DNA from: Litorimonas sp964352855
GTDB taxonomy: Bacteria; Pseudomonadota; Alphaproteobacteria; Caulobacterales; Maricaulaceae
Length of the DNA: 17,500 bases
NCBI GenBank assembly: GCA_964352855.1
Contig: CAYGTR010000051.1
Coordinates: forward strand, 1 to 17,500
Direction: 5' to 3'
Shown: piece by piece, positions 1 through 9,607 of the stretch
Position numbering within the stretch: the stretch's first letter is position 1
How the letters are laid out: the number at the start of each line of letters is the position of its first letter
Notes under the pieces: generated by a model
Told to the model about the DNA's origin: nothing
Databases searched by the model: none
What the model saw: only the letters and a program-made list of their open reading frames with translations
Position numbers and translations under genes: made by a program

Positions 1-19
1 ACAAAGTCGCCGATACTTT

Positions 20-55
20 CACACGGACTCGAACCGCGGACCCCCTGATTACAAA
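20..55 (-). repeat. Left copy of tRNA-Thr 3'-half direct repeat (att-like)
   Basis: This 36-bp segment is identical, base for base, to 17465-17500 and lies in the same orientation. Read on the minus strand it covers the anticodon loop (UGU), the 3' side of the anticodon stem, the variable loop and the whole T arm of a tRNA-Thr. It is not a functional tRNA: the acceptor stem and CCA that should follow on the 20-to-1 side are absent, and the bases on the 56 side do not form a matching anticodon stem. Such tRNA-derived direct repeats typically mark attachment sites of tyrosine-integrase elements, whose crossover often falls in the anticodon loop. The identity is seen; the attachment-site role is inferred. 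Confidence 0.8.
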
Positions 56-404
56 GGGGAGGTGTTCATGAGTTTATAAAAAAACAAATTAAATCAATGA
101 GATACAAGTTTCACGTATTTTTTAAAATCAGAGGTTCCCAAGAATAATGAATGGTTTTAACGATAAGGCATTGCAATTCCCTCTCCTCGAAAATACCAAT
201 TCATCTTCGTATAGTTAGAGCACTCGGTATGATTGAAATATCCTTAGTAGCATGAGGTCGGGACCGAATAGGTCTCAAGTCAAATTACCCATTTCAAAAG
301 AAAATTGTAGTGAAAGATAATTGAAGCTCTAGAAAGGAATTTCAAATTCTGACACATTCTGTTCTTTCTTGCCATTAAAACCAATAAACACGAACACGTC
401 ACAT
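56..404. other. AT-rich non-coding stretch between left repeat and tcA stop
   Basis: No convincing gene was found on either strand; all frames are broken by frequent stops. The base composition is visibly more AT-rich than the neighbouring toxin genes. A perfect 6-1-6 palindrome lies at 337-349, and an imperfect hairpin (GGGACC, five-base loop, GGTCTC) lies at 260-276. Neither is followed by a T-tract in the direction of the toxin operon, so no intrinsic terminator could be assigned after tcA. Confidence 0.6.
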
Positions 405-3400
405 TTAGACCGCCACAAAATGTGTGAAGACTATCAAGATATCTTGAATATTTGCCTTTACTTGTTCCAGTTCGGCACCCGTGAAGCTTAGCCGCATTTG
501 TCCGTCGTCCGGAGAGTTTAGACTCCCCGTATTAAATTCACGTTCCTCTAGGTCGGGGTTTGAGACGAACAGGTTTATTGACGTGGCTGCGGTCCCATTC
601 ACCGCTTCTAAATCAACGCTCCCAAGCTCAGGTTCCGTATTTGCCCGTTTTGCCCCTGGTGTCGGCACTGCAAATATACGGACACCTGTGATTTCTGGAG
701 TTTTTTTACTTGCAGACAGCCAAAAAGGAAAATCCGACGCTGTTAAAGCAAAGTCGAGAGTATCTTGAGCCCCTGATCGGAACATTGCCCAAGCGTCCCC
801 AAAGTTCTGGCGAAGACTTATACCTTGCAAAATGCCCTCTTCATCTTTTAATCCAAAGGTTTGAAGCATAGTATTTAGCCGGTCTGTGGTCTGGGCAATA
901 ACAGATGCTCGCAGTGTTTCGCTTGCATCCTTGGCTTGGTAATTCATATGTAGGACAACATCCGATATGGACTCATAATCAAATTGTGCAAACGCAACAG
1001 GAGCCAAGGTTAACTTCCATTGACTGATAGCCCCAGCACCTTCAAATGGGAGGTAACGTTCATCTCTAAAATCGAGTTGGAAAAGTCCGGAATCACTTTG
1101 TGCAGCACTTGTAGCAATTGACTGAGCAACATTGTCCTCCTCGCCGGATAAAAGTTCATAATCAATATCATCTGTCTTGCGTATTTGAGACTTAACAAGC
1201 GTTAGAGTAGCCGCAATCGTTTTGTGCGGCCCAGTTATGGCAGGAATTGTTACACTAACGCTTTTAATCCGCCGCGCATAATGACCCGGATAATCCAGAT
1301 CAAACAATATTTCCGGCAGACTGAATTCACATGTGCCTTGGGTGCGCAACTTATAAAGTTGATCTGGCCTCCATTCCCTTAGCGAAATATTTTTCGATAA
1401 CTCTAATTCACGTTTGTTATTCGCCAAATAGCTCGCTTCCATTCGCCGCAAATCAAGCGTTAGCCGTTCTCCCACCAAAAGACCTTTATGGAGGCTATCC
1501 CAATGTCCAGGTTGAATGAAACTGGTTGTCTCGCCGCGCTCATATTGATAACATTTTTCAGCACCCTTCGCTAATTCATGGGCAATCTGATACGCCTGAA
1601 AATAAAGCGCCGACAGCTGAGAAATATGCCAATTGTAAAGCTCTGCATTCGAAAATTTATCATTTAAGAATGAATCAGCGCTTTGAGTATTTTCAATTTG
1701 TTTCTCTTGGTTCTGCAATTCATTTTCAGCCATCGCCAACCGAATTTCAGCAGCTAAGATGTCATTCTCTATACGCAATATTTCGGCATCAGCCTGAGCG
1801 CGTTCAAATTCCCAACCTTGGTCGCGGCGGATATTAGCTGCTTCGCGTGCGACTTTCCCAGCTTCAAATGTGACGCGTTCTGTTTCCATATTGTAGCCGG
1901 TGGCAATAGCATCAAGTACGTTAGAAAGATGAAGGCCGCCCCACTGAACCTGGGGAGGGAAGGTGACAACGACTGTAGGTGTAATAGAGGATAATGATCT
2001 TATAAGGCTTAAGCGATTAGCCGATTGTTTAAATCGATGCGCATCAGACAATAAATTTTGTTCTTCGACCTCTTGACTAAGGCTGCCTTCAATCCATAAG
2101 TCGTTATAGTGATCTCGCCTTGCTGTCACACTGGCAAGAGATAGATTGAGCCCTTCTATCGCGGTTTCCGCATCCTCAATTTGGCTTTTACGGATATCCA
2201 GCATGGCCTCAGCCATAACAACCTCATGAGATGAGCGCAGTGCTGCCAGCACCTCTGAGTCTTTCTTTTCAAGAGCAGATAAAAGCGCGCCTCCCAACGC
2301 TCTAACATCGTTGGTAAACTCGTGCGCTTTAGAGATCATGAAGGTAAACCTATAGTGCGGGCGCGGCGCGTAAAGGCCTGATACGGCTTCGCTAAGCGAC
2401 AATCCGCTTGCTGCGGCCCGCACAAGTAATGCGGGGTCAATTGGTGGCTCAAAGAGCGGCAGCGTTCGAACAATTCCGTCTATGTTCATACAGTGGCGGA
2501 TCTTAAACAGCCGATCAGCAATCGTATCCCAATACCCCAAAAGCTTTTCATTCCCCGGAACGCATAAACTCAAAATAGCCGTAAAGAAGCTTGTTGCGTC
2601 AGAGACTTCTTCGTCACTGTCTATGTTCGCGCTGAATGGCATAGTTGTGGCACCAGACAGAAAATCATCAACGGTTTGGGTCGAGGTTGCATTAGCATCG
2701 GAGTCGTATGCCAAAGGTTTGGGGCCGAGAATTTGTGCCGCCAGTACATAAAGCTGCATGGCTTCATTGATGCTCTCCATAGTATCTCGGCGGAATAAAC
2801 TGTCTGCCCAACCGATAAGATTATCGAGATATTTCATTACCGTATTGCGCATATACGCAATCGTCCGTAGGCGCGCGATGGCATGCGGGTTAAATGGATT
2901 ATTCTCCCAGGCGCGCACCTGACCATTGAATGCTTCAGCTGAAGATGCCGGATCAGAAATTAGGTCTGATACGTCGCCCTCTAAGATACGGCGTTGCTCG
3001 AGAAAGAATGGCCTGAACCCCCAATAACGGGCAGCTGTGGATCCATCTTTTCGAGTTGGATTAAAGATATAGTGGAACCATTTCTGCGCTTCTTCGAATT
3101 TCTGATTTTGCATCAATCTAACTGCAATCAGCAAAGGCGCGTGGAAAAACAGTTCCCAATTATAAAGGCTGTATGGAGCCGCCAAATCGAAGTTAATTAT
3201 CTTGGCTGGATAAGGCTCTGCGACTTTGTCTGTGGGGTCGTAGAGCCCATCGAAATTAAAAGAGATCGTGCCGCCACGTTGCCGATAAAGTGCAGACGCA
3301 TCTGCATCCCCGCCTAGATGATCCGGGTTGTACAGACCCGCAGTGCCAAATCTGTTGAGCTGGCGAATATAGCTACACGTATAGGGCAGAGAAAAAAGCG

Positions 3401-6400
3401 TAAATTTGTAAGAATTCTCAGGCGCGACATCAACAACCGCTGGAGGAACAGGATCAGGCGTAAATGGAATTGCGTCTTGATAAACAGACGGAGTAAGTGT
3501 CCCCGTTAAAATTCCAGTTATTTGCGCGGGCTCTAACAGTTGGCTTTCCAGAACGACGCTACCCGGCATCATTTGGAATGCGGCTTGTGATGCAAACTGT
3601 CCCAAGTTAACCGCGTTATAGGTAGACGCACCACCTGCCGCGAGCACTCCCATTGAAGCAGAAGATGATATATTTGAGACTGATGCACTCATTGACAGGC
3701 TCGAACTCATCGTCGACATTTTCATTGTCCCGGCCCGGTTCGCAATCAGATTAGTGGCAGAAACAATATTTGAGAAATCATAGTTAAAGGTCTTAATTTT
3801 CGTGATGAGATAGGGCTGATTATCTTTTGTGTAGCCCAAATCCTTAGCCATCCCGGGGTTTTCATTCAGAGTCGGCAAAGTCACAACAGAGTGCGCATGA
3901 TAATCGTCTGGCTCTAATAGGGTCACTTTTACATCGGAATTGACGCTACGGAGTGACAAGGCCTCAGAGTGCGCTGGGGTAACATCACCAATTGTCTGTC
4001 GTACCCCAGCGTTATTAGGCAAGTAAGTTACCCCATAAAGAGGCTTGGCCAAGATTCCGCCTGTGCAACTATCGTAGGTAAATATACCGCATTGAGCATA
4101 AGCGGAATAACCAGCAATATCTTCTGCATCCGTATTGCCACATGCTAACTCTAAACTTAATATATTGGTTTCATCAATTTTGGGTATAAGAAAAACGCGA
4201 CTGGTATCCCGGCTGTATCGAGATCTAATATCAGATAATGAATTAGCTTTTGGGCTCCATTGGCCCTTATGATCTCTAAAACTATTGTGAAGTGTGTATG
4301 CATAATATTTGTAACTGTCGGTAAGCTCAATCTTATCGACATTTTTACCTTCAAGATTAGCTTTTAAAGTTACAACAAGGCGCTCTTGTGCCTCAATGAG
4401 ATTGTTAAAAAAGCTATTTGACAGTAACGAATACATACCCTTACCGAATTCCTCTTTACGGCGCTCGAGTTCACTGATTGTATTTTCAGTTGCTGATATT
4501 TTTTCTTCAATGCGTGTTATTTCAGAATCAATCGCGGCCATATCACTCAGGTATGTAGTATTGCTCGAATCTAGCTCTTCTTTTGATGTGAGCCAAAACA
4601 AGTGTAGTCGTCGATTATAGATAACTGGAACCAGTGGCGGCCCTTCAATATCGGCATCAATTTTAGACCAGCCGCTCCAAATACCCCCCGCTGTTCGCGT
4701 AATTAAATGGTAGGTCCTCGGAAGTTCGCGCGTTCGGGAAATAATATATAATATCCCACTATCTTTGTCTGTATGAAGTGCGCTGATTTCTAGGTCACCG
4801 ATTTCCAGAATGTCTTGCGCATATTTTAACAAGGCCGCTTCGGTTGTGTCGTCACGAACTTCATCTTGTAAAAGCAAGTTTTCAAAGTCTTTAAACTGAT
4901 CCGTTTTATCATCTCGGAACTCTGGCTCAATCCAGTTTTCAGGAAAAAGAAATACTTTTCGATTAGCTTCCCATACGCGATAATTTTTGCGCCACTGCCA
5001 TTGTGAAACGTCGTCTGACTCAAAAGATAAATTGCCTTCAAGATTAAGTAATATGCGTTGAATAAATTGCTGAACGGATCCATTCGCTTGTTTCGTGCGA
5101 GATGTTTCAAAACACGCGCTCATGTCAGGATCTATCAGATAGTGCGCGTAAACATCAAAGCTGTTTTGAAAGCCATCAGTTTTGGAAATCAGGAAATCTA
5201 ATAACGCATCCCTCTTGTACTCTCTTAAGGAGTCATTAATTTGCTTTAAGACCGTTGGTAATGTGTCGCCAGAGTAAACGCTCTCCAAAGAGAGCTTAAG
5301 CGGTGTGTGAGCTTTTAATAGAGCCGCGTCCCATAGGTCATTCAAACTTATGTCTAGACGCTCAACAATTGATTCTAAAGTAACAATGTGCGTGAAAACT
5401 CCATCAAGAAAACTATCAATTAAAGATGCCTGAGTATTACTGATATGGTCAAATACGTCTTTCGTGAAATCTTCTGAAAATTGACCTTCTGACAGAAAAA
5501 CTTCAATGGTATCAGGCACGGAAGCGCTGTCATTGAGCATTTCAAGGAGTATTTCGACAAAGGTATCGCTACCCTCGAAATGGCTTGCCTGAATAAGTTG
5601 TATGTCAACAAGTCGAAAAAATTGAGCCAGGCTCAGAGTGTTTTTTTCACTATTATAAGGCAGATTTAGCGGGATGTGACCTGATTTATCAAGATCACTG
5701 GAATTTTGGAGCATGGCAATGGCCTTTACGGACAATCCCGTTATATCGATAAAGTGAACTATTCGCCAAATGCGACAAGCCTTTACAATAAGGTCTTCAG
5801 TGATATTCGGCCTAGGCTCCTCGCCTCCAATTGCGCTGAAACTCTCAGATGTCAGCTCTGAAAGTAGGCCTTCTGTCAAGCTAGAGTCGTTATTGAAAAT
5901 GGCTGTCAGTCGATCTTTGTCAATCTCAAAAAGAGAGGCTAGTGTAGAGATAGCAGCTTCTTCGTACTGTGATTGAATAAGGTCTATGAGTTCAGCATCA
6001 ACTTGGCTGGCAGCGACAGAGCCTTGAATTTGTCTTAATTTTATTTCGCCCAAAGTTTGACGCAGAGCCTCAAGCGCTATGGCAGCTTGTTCAGGCGAAT
6101 AAATCGAATTGCTTTGCGCGGGACTTAGAAGAGACACAACAGCTTCAATATCAATTCCTAATGCCGTAAATTTGGATATGTCGGAATATAGCGTCCAAAT
6201 CGGCAGCGCTAATTTAGAGTTCTTATCTGAAAGCGCGAATATCTTCTCCATAAGTTTTTCAGAAAGATCAAAAACCGCACTCATCAAACCCAACCGGCTC
6301 TCAGTGTTGGCCTCAAGTGCAGTCAAAACATTAGGGATAGCTCGCCCTGATTGTTGAGATAAAGCTACTACCGCAGCGACTTCCTGTAATGCGAGGCTTG

Positions 6401-9400
6401 CTGTGTCGAATCTACGGTCTTCAGTGTAGGCCAATACATGAGCCGCATCTTCAAAGGTTAAGACACTATGATGGGCGAGTCGTGCAGTTCGGTGTATCCT
6501 ATCGAAAATTTTCTCAGTTAATAAGGACTCGCTCGTCCCGCTTTGCTTCAGGACTTTTCCTGATTTATTGACAATAATTTTGCCATCTTTCGCGATGTAG
6601 GGTGTGCTTGTTACGATTCGAAATTCTTCAAACGTCAATCCCGTCGCGCTTAAAATGCTCTGAATATCATTAATTTTAAGCAAATTGGCTTTAGAGGTCT
6701 GTCCCCAGAATGCGGCCAGAGGCCGTCCAGATGAGGCTTCGAAAATTATTTCCGAAAGCTCGAGTGGCATTTCAAGCATTTCCGCAAATACCATGTCGTC
6801 TTTTATCTCTTCACTTACCGATCTGAGGGCTTTCAATATGTCAGCGCGACTATCTCCAAGCTGTTCGAATTGAAGCCCACTTTCATATAAATCTAGATTA
6901 AAGGGCAAGCGCCAATGCATTTGGGTTGTGTTCGTAAAACTATAAATGTCACGACGTGAATTTTCGGGTGAAATTAAAAGAGCCTCTGTTTCACCTGACG
7001 TTTGCGGCGCGAAATCCCCCTGCGGATCAATGGCATTTTCCAGCACCTCAATTACGAGGTCGATATAGGGTAGAATCTGGTCGGTATTCTGGCAGTTTAA
7101 ATAAAGCTTCTCTATATCTGGGCGTCTTGCCCGTAAGGCTTCGCGGCCAGTATCCCCATTCGGCCGCTCGGCGCGGGAAACAAACTCAATCAAATCCGCA
7201 AGGTAGGCTGATGGACTGAGCGCCGACATACAGTGCTCACATTCAGGGGAACTTGGATCGCCAAACATTGACGTGATTGTAGGGAATGAAGCAGCATTCG
7301 CATTTGTCGATCTGCTTTTTTGCACGGCATTACCCTGGGTGCCTTGCGTGCCGTTGAGCAATGGATTGCTTTTCGATTTTAATATTGTTGACGCAGCTGT
7401 TTGGTGTAGGGCGCGGGTGTAAACGGTATCGACAGTTTTCGCATCCCCCATTTGCGATGAAAATTGACCACGAAATTTGGACTTGGGCATGCCTGTGATG
7501 TCATTCGTCGTTTTCAATTTTGCCTTCAGCAAAGGTGCAATTGCCTTCGCTTTGTCAAACTGCGGAGCAACTGAGTAGAGCTGCGCTAGGCTGGCCATAC
7601 TGCCTTTTAGCTTCGCGGGGATAGCATCCGTTTCAAAATCAAATTCGGGGTTTTTTTCAAAAAATTGATCTATATCTTTTGTATCAATATCCGAATTCGT
7701 ACTTAATCGACTTGCCAGCATGGCAGTCGGAAACTTCGCTTCAACGGTTCGGGCAATGAGTTGCCCAGATGAAAAGGATGGTGATGACGCTCTCGCCGTT
7801 TTTGCCATCACTGACCGGCTTGTTTTTTGTTCTGCTAATTGATCCCATTCTTGAGACGTGATCTTTGCCAAATCTTGTGGGCGAGAAATATTGGTTATCC
7901 CGCTCGCTCGCATCAGCAATTTAGCATCACCCCCTAAAATAGCCGTGGATTCGATCATAGTTTTAACTTTAGCAAGCTTGCCTGCGTTGAGGTTTGCCTG
8001 CGCGCCCATTTCTGTCCAAGACTGTGCAGTAAGCGCCGCGTTTTGCTCAAGGAATGAGGTGACTTCACGGAGTTGAGACGTGCTAATTCCTGTTAAAGAT
8101 TGAATAGTGCCCATCCCGCCATCGACAGCCAGAAGACTATCCGTACGCGCCTTAGATAGCGCTTTAACGGCATCGCTTACATTAATTGCTGGAATAACGT
8201 TTTGATTGACCGCCGCAAATAGGCTTGCGGAAATAGCTCTTGATCCGATAGTCGACAGCGCCAGCATATTGGGGGATAGACCGGCTTGGAGAAGGCCGAA
8301 AATAGCGGCGGCGCCGTCCCCTTTCATCCCGTGATCATCGGAAAGTTTGTGAGCGCGAACAAAGCGGGCAACCGTTCCTGCGTTTAGTCCAGTTTTACTG
8401 GCAATGAGCTGCACATCAATCACTTCTATGCAGTCAATTTCCTTGTCTTTCAGAAAAGGTTTTACCGCCTTCTTAATAAGACCGAATTCTGACATGCCCC
8501 TAAAGGCTCCATCACCGACGGATAAATTAACGACGACATCTTTGCCCGCAGAAATAATGAGAGGAGATTCTGACAAAACGTCTTTTTTGCTAGCCTTGTC
8601 CTCGTAGACTCTGACGATCAAATCGGCGGCGGACTTTTTAGGATCAACGAAACCCTTTGAGTTGTATTCAATCCGGTAGGCTCCGTCCTCATCGGTTTGC
8701 ACATCCCCCAATAAAGACTCGTCGCAAATTCCCCGGTCAAAGGCGTGAACGTACACCTTCCCGACAGGCTCCCCATCAGGGCGCATAATCAATCCGCGAA
8801 CAACACAAGGGGAGATGAACTCTTCTTCCTGCTCTCTGGAGGGGCCGTCTGTATCGCTATTATGAGAATCTGTGTCTGTGTCTGTGTCGGTGTCGGTATC
8901 GGTATCGGTATCGGTATCGGTATCGGTATCGGTATCGGTATCCGTATCCGTATCGGATTCTTCAGTCTCAGCGAGGTGAAACTTAAAGCCTGTTGGCATT
9001 TTGCCAGATTCAATCAGGGACAATTCCCTTAGCTGAAACCGAACCCCTCGCGTTTCATATGACACTTCGATCTTGGACATATCTAACGCGTTAAACTCAG
9101 CCAGAGTAAACTCATGTACGAAATAGCCCTTAGCGTTGATTTCGTACATCTTTTCCAGCTTGATACCCCTTTTGCTCACCCACAGCACATCAATTTGCGC
9201 GTTGGCCAGAGTCCGATCGCCTATTGAAACCACAGACTCAAACTTCAAGACGTTTTCAGAGACCCTCGGTCTTTCTTTCACCGTAGAGGTTGTTACGCGC
9301 AAACGAATGCCGTCATCCCCAAATCGGCTGACAACCTCTATGTTCTCAACGCGCAAGGGTTTTCCGTCCAAAGTGACGGTGGCATTCGCGGCGCTAAAGT

Positions 9401-9578
9401 CTAAAAGCGGAAAAGTATTTTTCGGAACAGCCGTTTGAAATCGTCCCGTATTTTTCGTTTTTTGAGGTCCAAGAGTAAATGGCTTACCCCCACCGCTTAC
9501 CGGAATAATCAGCGTCGCCTCCGCCGCTTTCACCAATGACCGTTCGCTAGTACGAACCTCAATTTCTATTTTAGCCAT
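405..9578 (-). CDS. Tc toxin subunit A (TcA-type pore-forming and receptor-binding subunit), N-terminally extended
   Basis: A 3057-residue protein. Family role: pentameric TcA binds the target cell and forms the injection channel for the TcB-TcC cocoon. Order seen: an unrecognised N-terminal domain (1-200); (Asp-Thr)14 linker (209-236); a transthyretin/carboxypeptidase-regulatory-like beta domain (about 258-355); a helical region (about 360-760); a VRP1-like start of the usual TcA body, with ALSPSAYLADLIEFV near 780; an ABC-toxin N-like region (about 1450-1590); a neuraminidase-like beta domain (about 1590-1850); a Ser/Met-rich stretch (about 1953-1993); two long coiled-coil arms flanking a hydrophobic tip (about 2456-2632), matching the TcA channel helices; then HELAKGAEKCYQYERG and the TcB-binding C-terminus with LDYPGHYARRIKSV. 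Canonical TcA proteins are about 2300-2500 residues, so roughly 750 N-terminal residues are extra. No signal peptide is seen. The ATG start has AAAGGGG seven bases upstream. It is the second gene of the operon, 29 bp after tcBC. Confidence 0.93.
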   Translation of the reverse strand: MAKIEIEVRTSERSLVKAAEATLIIPVSGGGKPFTLGPQKTKNTGRFQTAVPKNTFPLLDFSAANATVTLDGKPLRVENIEVVSRFGDDGIRLRVTTSTVKERPRVSENVLKFESVVSIGDRTLANAQIDVLWVSKRGIKLEKMYEINAKGYFVHEFTLAEFNALDMSKIEVSYETRGVRFQLRELSLIESGKMPTGFKFHLAETEESDTDTDTDTDTDTDTDTDTDTDTDTDTDTDSHNSDTDGPSREQEEEFISPCVVRGLIMRPDGEPVGKVYVHAFDRGICDESLLGDVQTDEDGAYRIEYNSKGFVDPKKSAADLIVRVYEDKASKKDVLSESPLIISAGKDVVVNLSVGDGAFRGMSEFGLIKKAVKPFLKDKEIDCIEVIDVQLIASKTGLNAGTVARFVRAHKLSDDHGMKGDGAAAIFGLLQAGLSPNMLALSTIGSRAISASLFAAVNQNVIPAINVSDAVKALSKARTDSLLAVDGGMGTIQSLTGISTSQLREVTSFLEQNAALTAQSWTEMGAQANLNAGKLAKVKTMIESTAILGGDAKLLMRASGITNISRPQDLAKITSQEWDQLAEQKTSRSVMAKTARASSPSFSSGQLIARTVEAKFPTAMLASRLSTNSDIDTKDIDQFFEKNPEFDFETDAIPAKLKGSMASLAQLYSVAPQFDKAKAIAPLLKAKLKTTNDITGMPKSKFRGQFSSQMGDAKTVDTVYTRALHQTAASTILKSKSNPLLNGTQGTQGNAVQKSRSTNANAASFPTITSMFGDPSSPECEHCMSALSPSAYLADLIEFVSRAERPNGDTGREALRARRPDIEKLYLNCQNTDQILPYIDLVIEVLENAIDPQGDFAPQTSGETEALLISPENSRRDIYSFTNTTQMHWRLPFNLDLYESGLQFEQLGDSRADILKALRSVSEEIKDDMVFAEMLEMPLELSEIIFEASSGRPLAAFWGQTSKANLLKINDIQSILSATGLTFEEFRIVTSTPYIAKDGKIIVNKSGKVLKQSGTSESLLTEKIFDRIHRTARLAHHSVLTFEDAAHVLAYTEDRRFDTASLALQEVAAVVALSQQSGRAIPNVLTALEANTESRLGLMSAVFDLSEKLMEKIFALSDKNSKLALPIWTLYSDISKFTALGIDIEAVVSLLSPAQSNSIYSPEQAAIALEALRQTLGEIKLRQIQGSVAASQVDAELIDLIQSQYEEAAISTLASLFEIDKDRLTAIFNNDSSLTEGLLSELTSESFSAIGGEEPRPNITEDLIVKACRIWRIVHFIDITGLSVKAIAMLQNSSDLDKSGHIPLNLPYNSEKNTLSLAQFFRLVDIQLIQASHFEGSDTFVEILLEMLNDSASVPDTIEVFLSEGQFSEDFTKDVFDHISNTQASLIDSFLDGVFTHIVTLESIVERLDISLNDLWDAALLKAHTPLKLSLESVYSGDTLPTVLKQINDSLREYKRDALLDFLISKTDGFQNSFDVYAHYLIDPDMSACFETSRTKQANGSVQQFIQRILLNLEGNLSFESDDVSQWQWRKNYRVWEANRKVFLFPENWIEPEFRDDKTDQFKDFENLLLQDEVRDDTTEAALLKYAQDILEIGDLEISALHTDKDSGILYIISRTRELPRTYHLITRTAGGIWSGWSKIDADIEGPPLVPVIYNRRLHLFWLTSKEELDSSNTTYLSDMAAIDSEITRIEEKISATENTISELERRKEEFGKGMYSLLSNSFFNNLIEAQERLVVTLKANLEGKNVDKIELTDSYKYYAYTLHNSFRDHKGQWSPKANSLSDIRSRYSRDTSRVFLIPKIDETNILSLELACGNTDAEDIAGYSAYAQCGIFTYDSCTGGILAKPLYGVTYLPNNAGVRQTIGDVTPAHSEALSLRSVNSDVKVTLLEPDDYHAHSVVTLPTLNENPGMAKDLGYTKDNQPYLITKIKTFNYDFSNIVSATNLIANRAGTMKMSTMSSSLSMSASVSNISSSASMGVLAAGGASTYNAVNLGQFASQAAFQMMPGSVVLESQLLEPAQITGILTGTLTPSVYQDAIPFTPDPVPPAVVDVAPENSYKFTLFSLPYTCSYIRQLNRFGTAGLYNPDHLGGDADASALYRQRGGTISFNFDGLYDPTDKVAEPYPAKIINFDLAAPYSLYNWELFFHAPLLIAVRLMQNQKFEEAQKWFHYIFNPTRKDGSTAARYWGFRPFFLEQRRILEGDVSDLISDPASSAEAFNGQVRAWENNPFNPHAIARLRTIAYMRNTVMKYLDNLIGWADSLFRRDTMESINEAMQLYVLAAQILGPKPLAYDSDANATSTQTVDDFLSGATTMPFSANIDSDEEVSDATSFFTAILSLCVPGNEKLLGYWDTIADRLFKIRHCMNIDGIVRTLPLFEPPIDPALLVRAAASGLSLSEAVSGLYAPRPHYRFTFMISKAHEFTNDVRALGGALLSALEKKDSEVLAALRSSHEVVMAEAMLDIRKSQIEDAETAIEGLNLSLASVTARRDHYNDLWIEGSLSQEVEEQNLLSDAHRFKQSANRLSLIRSLSSITPTVVVTFPPQVQWGGLHLSNVLDAIATGYNMETERVTFEAGKVAREAANIRRDQGWEFERAQADAEILRIENDILAAEIRLAMAENELQNQEKQIENTQSADSFLNDKFSNAELYNWHISQLSALYFQAYQIAHELAKGAEKCYQYERGETTSFIQPGHWDSLHKGLLVGERLTLDLRRMEASYLANNKRELELSKNISLREWRPDQLYKLRTQGTCEFSLPEILFDLDYPGHYARRIKSVSVTIPAITGPHKTIAATLTLVKSQIRKTDDIDYELLSGEEDNVAQSIATSAAQSDSGLFQLDFRDERYLPFEGAGAISQWKLTLAPVAFAQFDYESISDVVLHMNYQAKDASETLRASVIAQTTDRLNTMLQTFGLKDEEGILQGISLRQNFGDAWAMFRSGAQDTLDFALTASDFPFWLSASKKTPEITGVRIFAVPTPGAKRANTEPELGSVDLEAVNGTAATSINLFVSNPDLEEREFNTGSLNSPDDGQMRLSFTGAELEQVKANIQDILIVFTHFVAV
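8871..8954 (-). repeat. Hexanucleotide tandem repeat, 14 units, encoding (Asp-Thr)14 in TcA
   Basis: There are fourteen consecutive 6-bp units: on the plus strand three TGTGTC, one GGTGTC, eight GGTATC and two CGTATC. The central block of eight (8895-8942) is perfect. On the coding strand every unit reads Asp-Thr, giving 28 alternating residues at positions 209-236 of TcA, followed by DSHNSDTDG. Unit length is a multiple of three, so gain or loss of units would change linker length without a frameshift. The stretch separates the first N-terminal domain from the transthyretin-like domain and is probably a flexible, acidic linker. Confidence 0.95.
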
Positions 9579-9585
9579 GTCTTCG

Positions 9586-9592
9586 CCCCTTT
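9586..9592 (-). promoter_or_regulatory. Ribosome binding site of tcA
   Basis: The coding strand reads AAAGGGG, seven bases before the ATG at 9578. It sits in the 29-bp gap after the tcBC stop codon and supports the chosen start. No room for a promoter of ordinary size is evident in the gap itself, so tcA is most likely co-transcribed with tcBC. Confidence 0.75.
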
Positions 9593-9607
9593 AAGTATAA
9601 ATTTTAT

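Noticed and set aside
260..276. Hairpin GGGACC / GGTCTC as a terminator after tcA
   Set aside because: It lies about 130 bp past the stop, has an A-C mismatch on the transcribed-strand reading and is not followed by a T-tract.
210..290. Possible tRNA-like fragment (TAGTTAGAGCACTCGG resembling a D arm)
   Set aside because: No T arm, anticodon arm or acceptor pairing follows at the right distances; the resemblance is short.
337..349. Perfect palindrome GAATTTCAAATTC downstream of tcA
   Set aside because: A one-base centre cannot form a terminator loop, and an AT-rich 13-mer palindrome is not rare; it could be an operator but nothing supports it.
8745..9032. Plus-strand ORF with a long Gly-Ile repeat, and a minus-strand ORF (8789-9013) with Ile-Pro repeats
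   Set aside because: Both are out-of-frame readings of the Asp-Thr hexanucleotide repeat inside the TcA gene; their repeats are a by-product and neither has a supported start.
9579..9607. An immunity gene for the TcC toxin domain
   Set aside because: Only 29 bp separate tcBC and tcA, and no credible small gene lies downstream of tcA. Tc toxins aimed at eukaryotes are not expected to need one.
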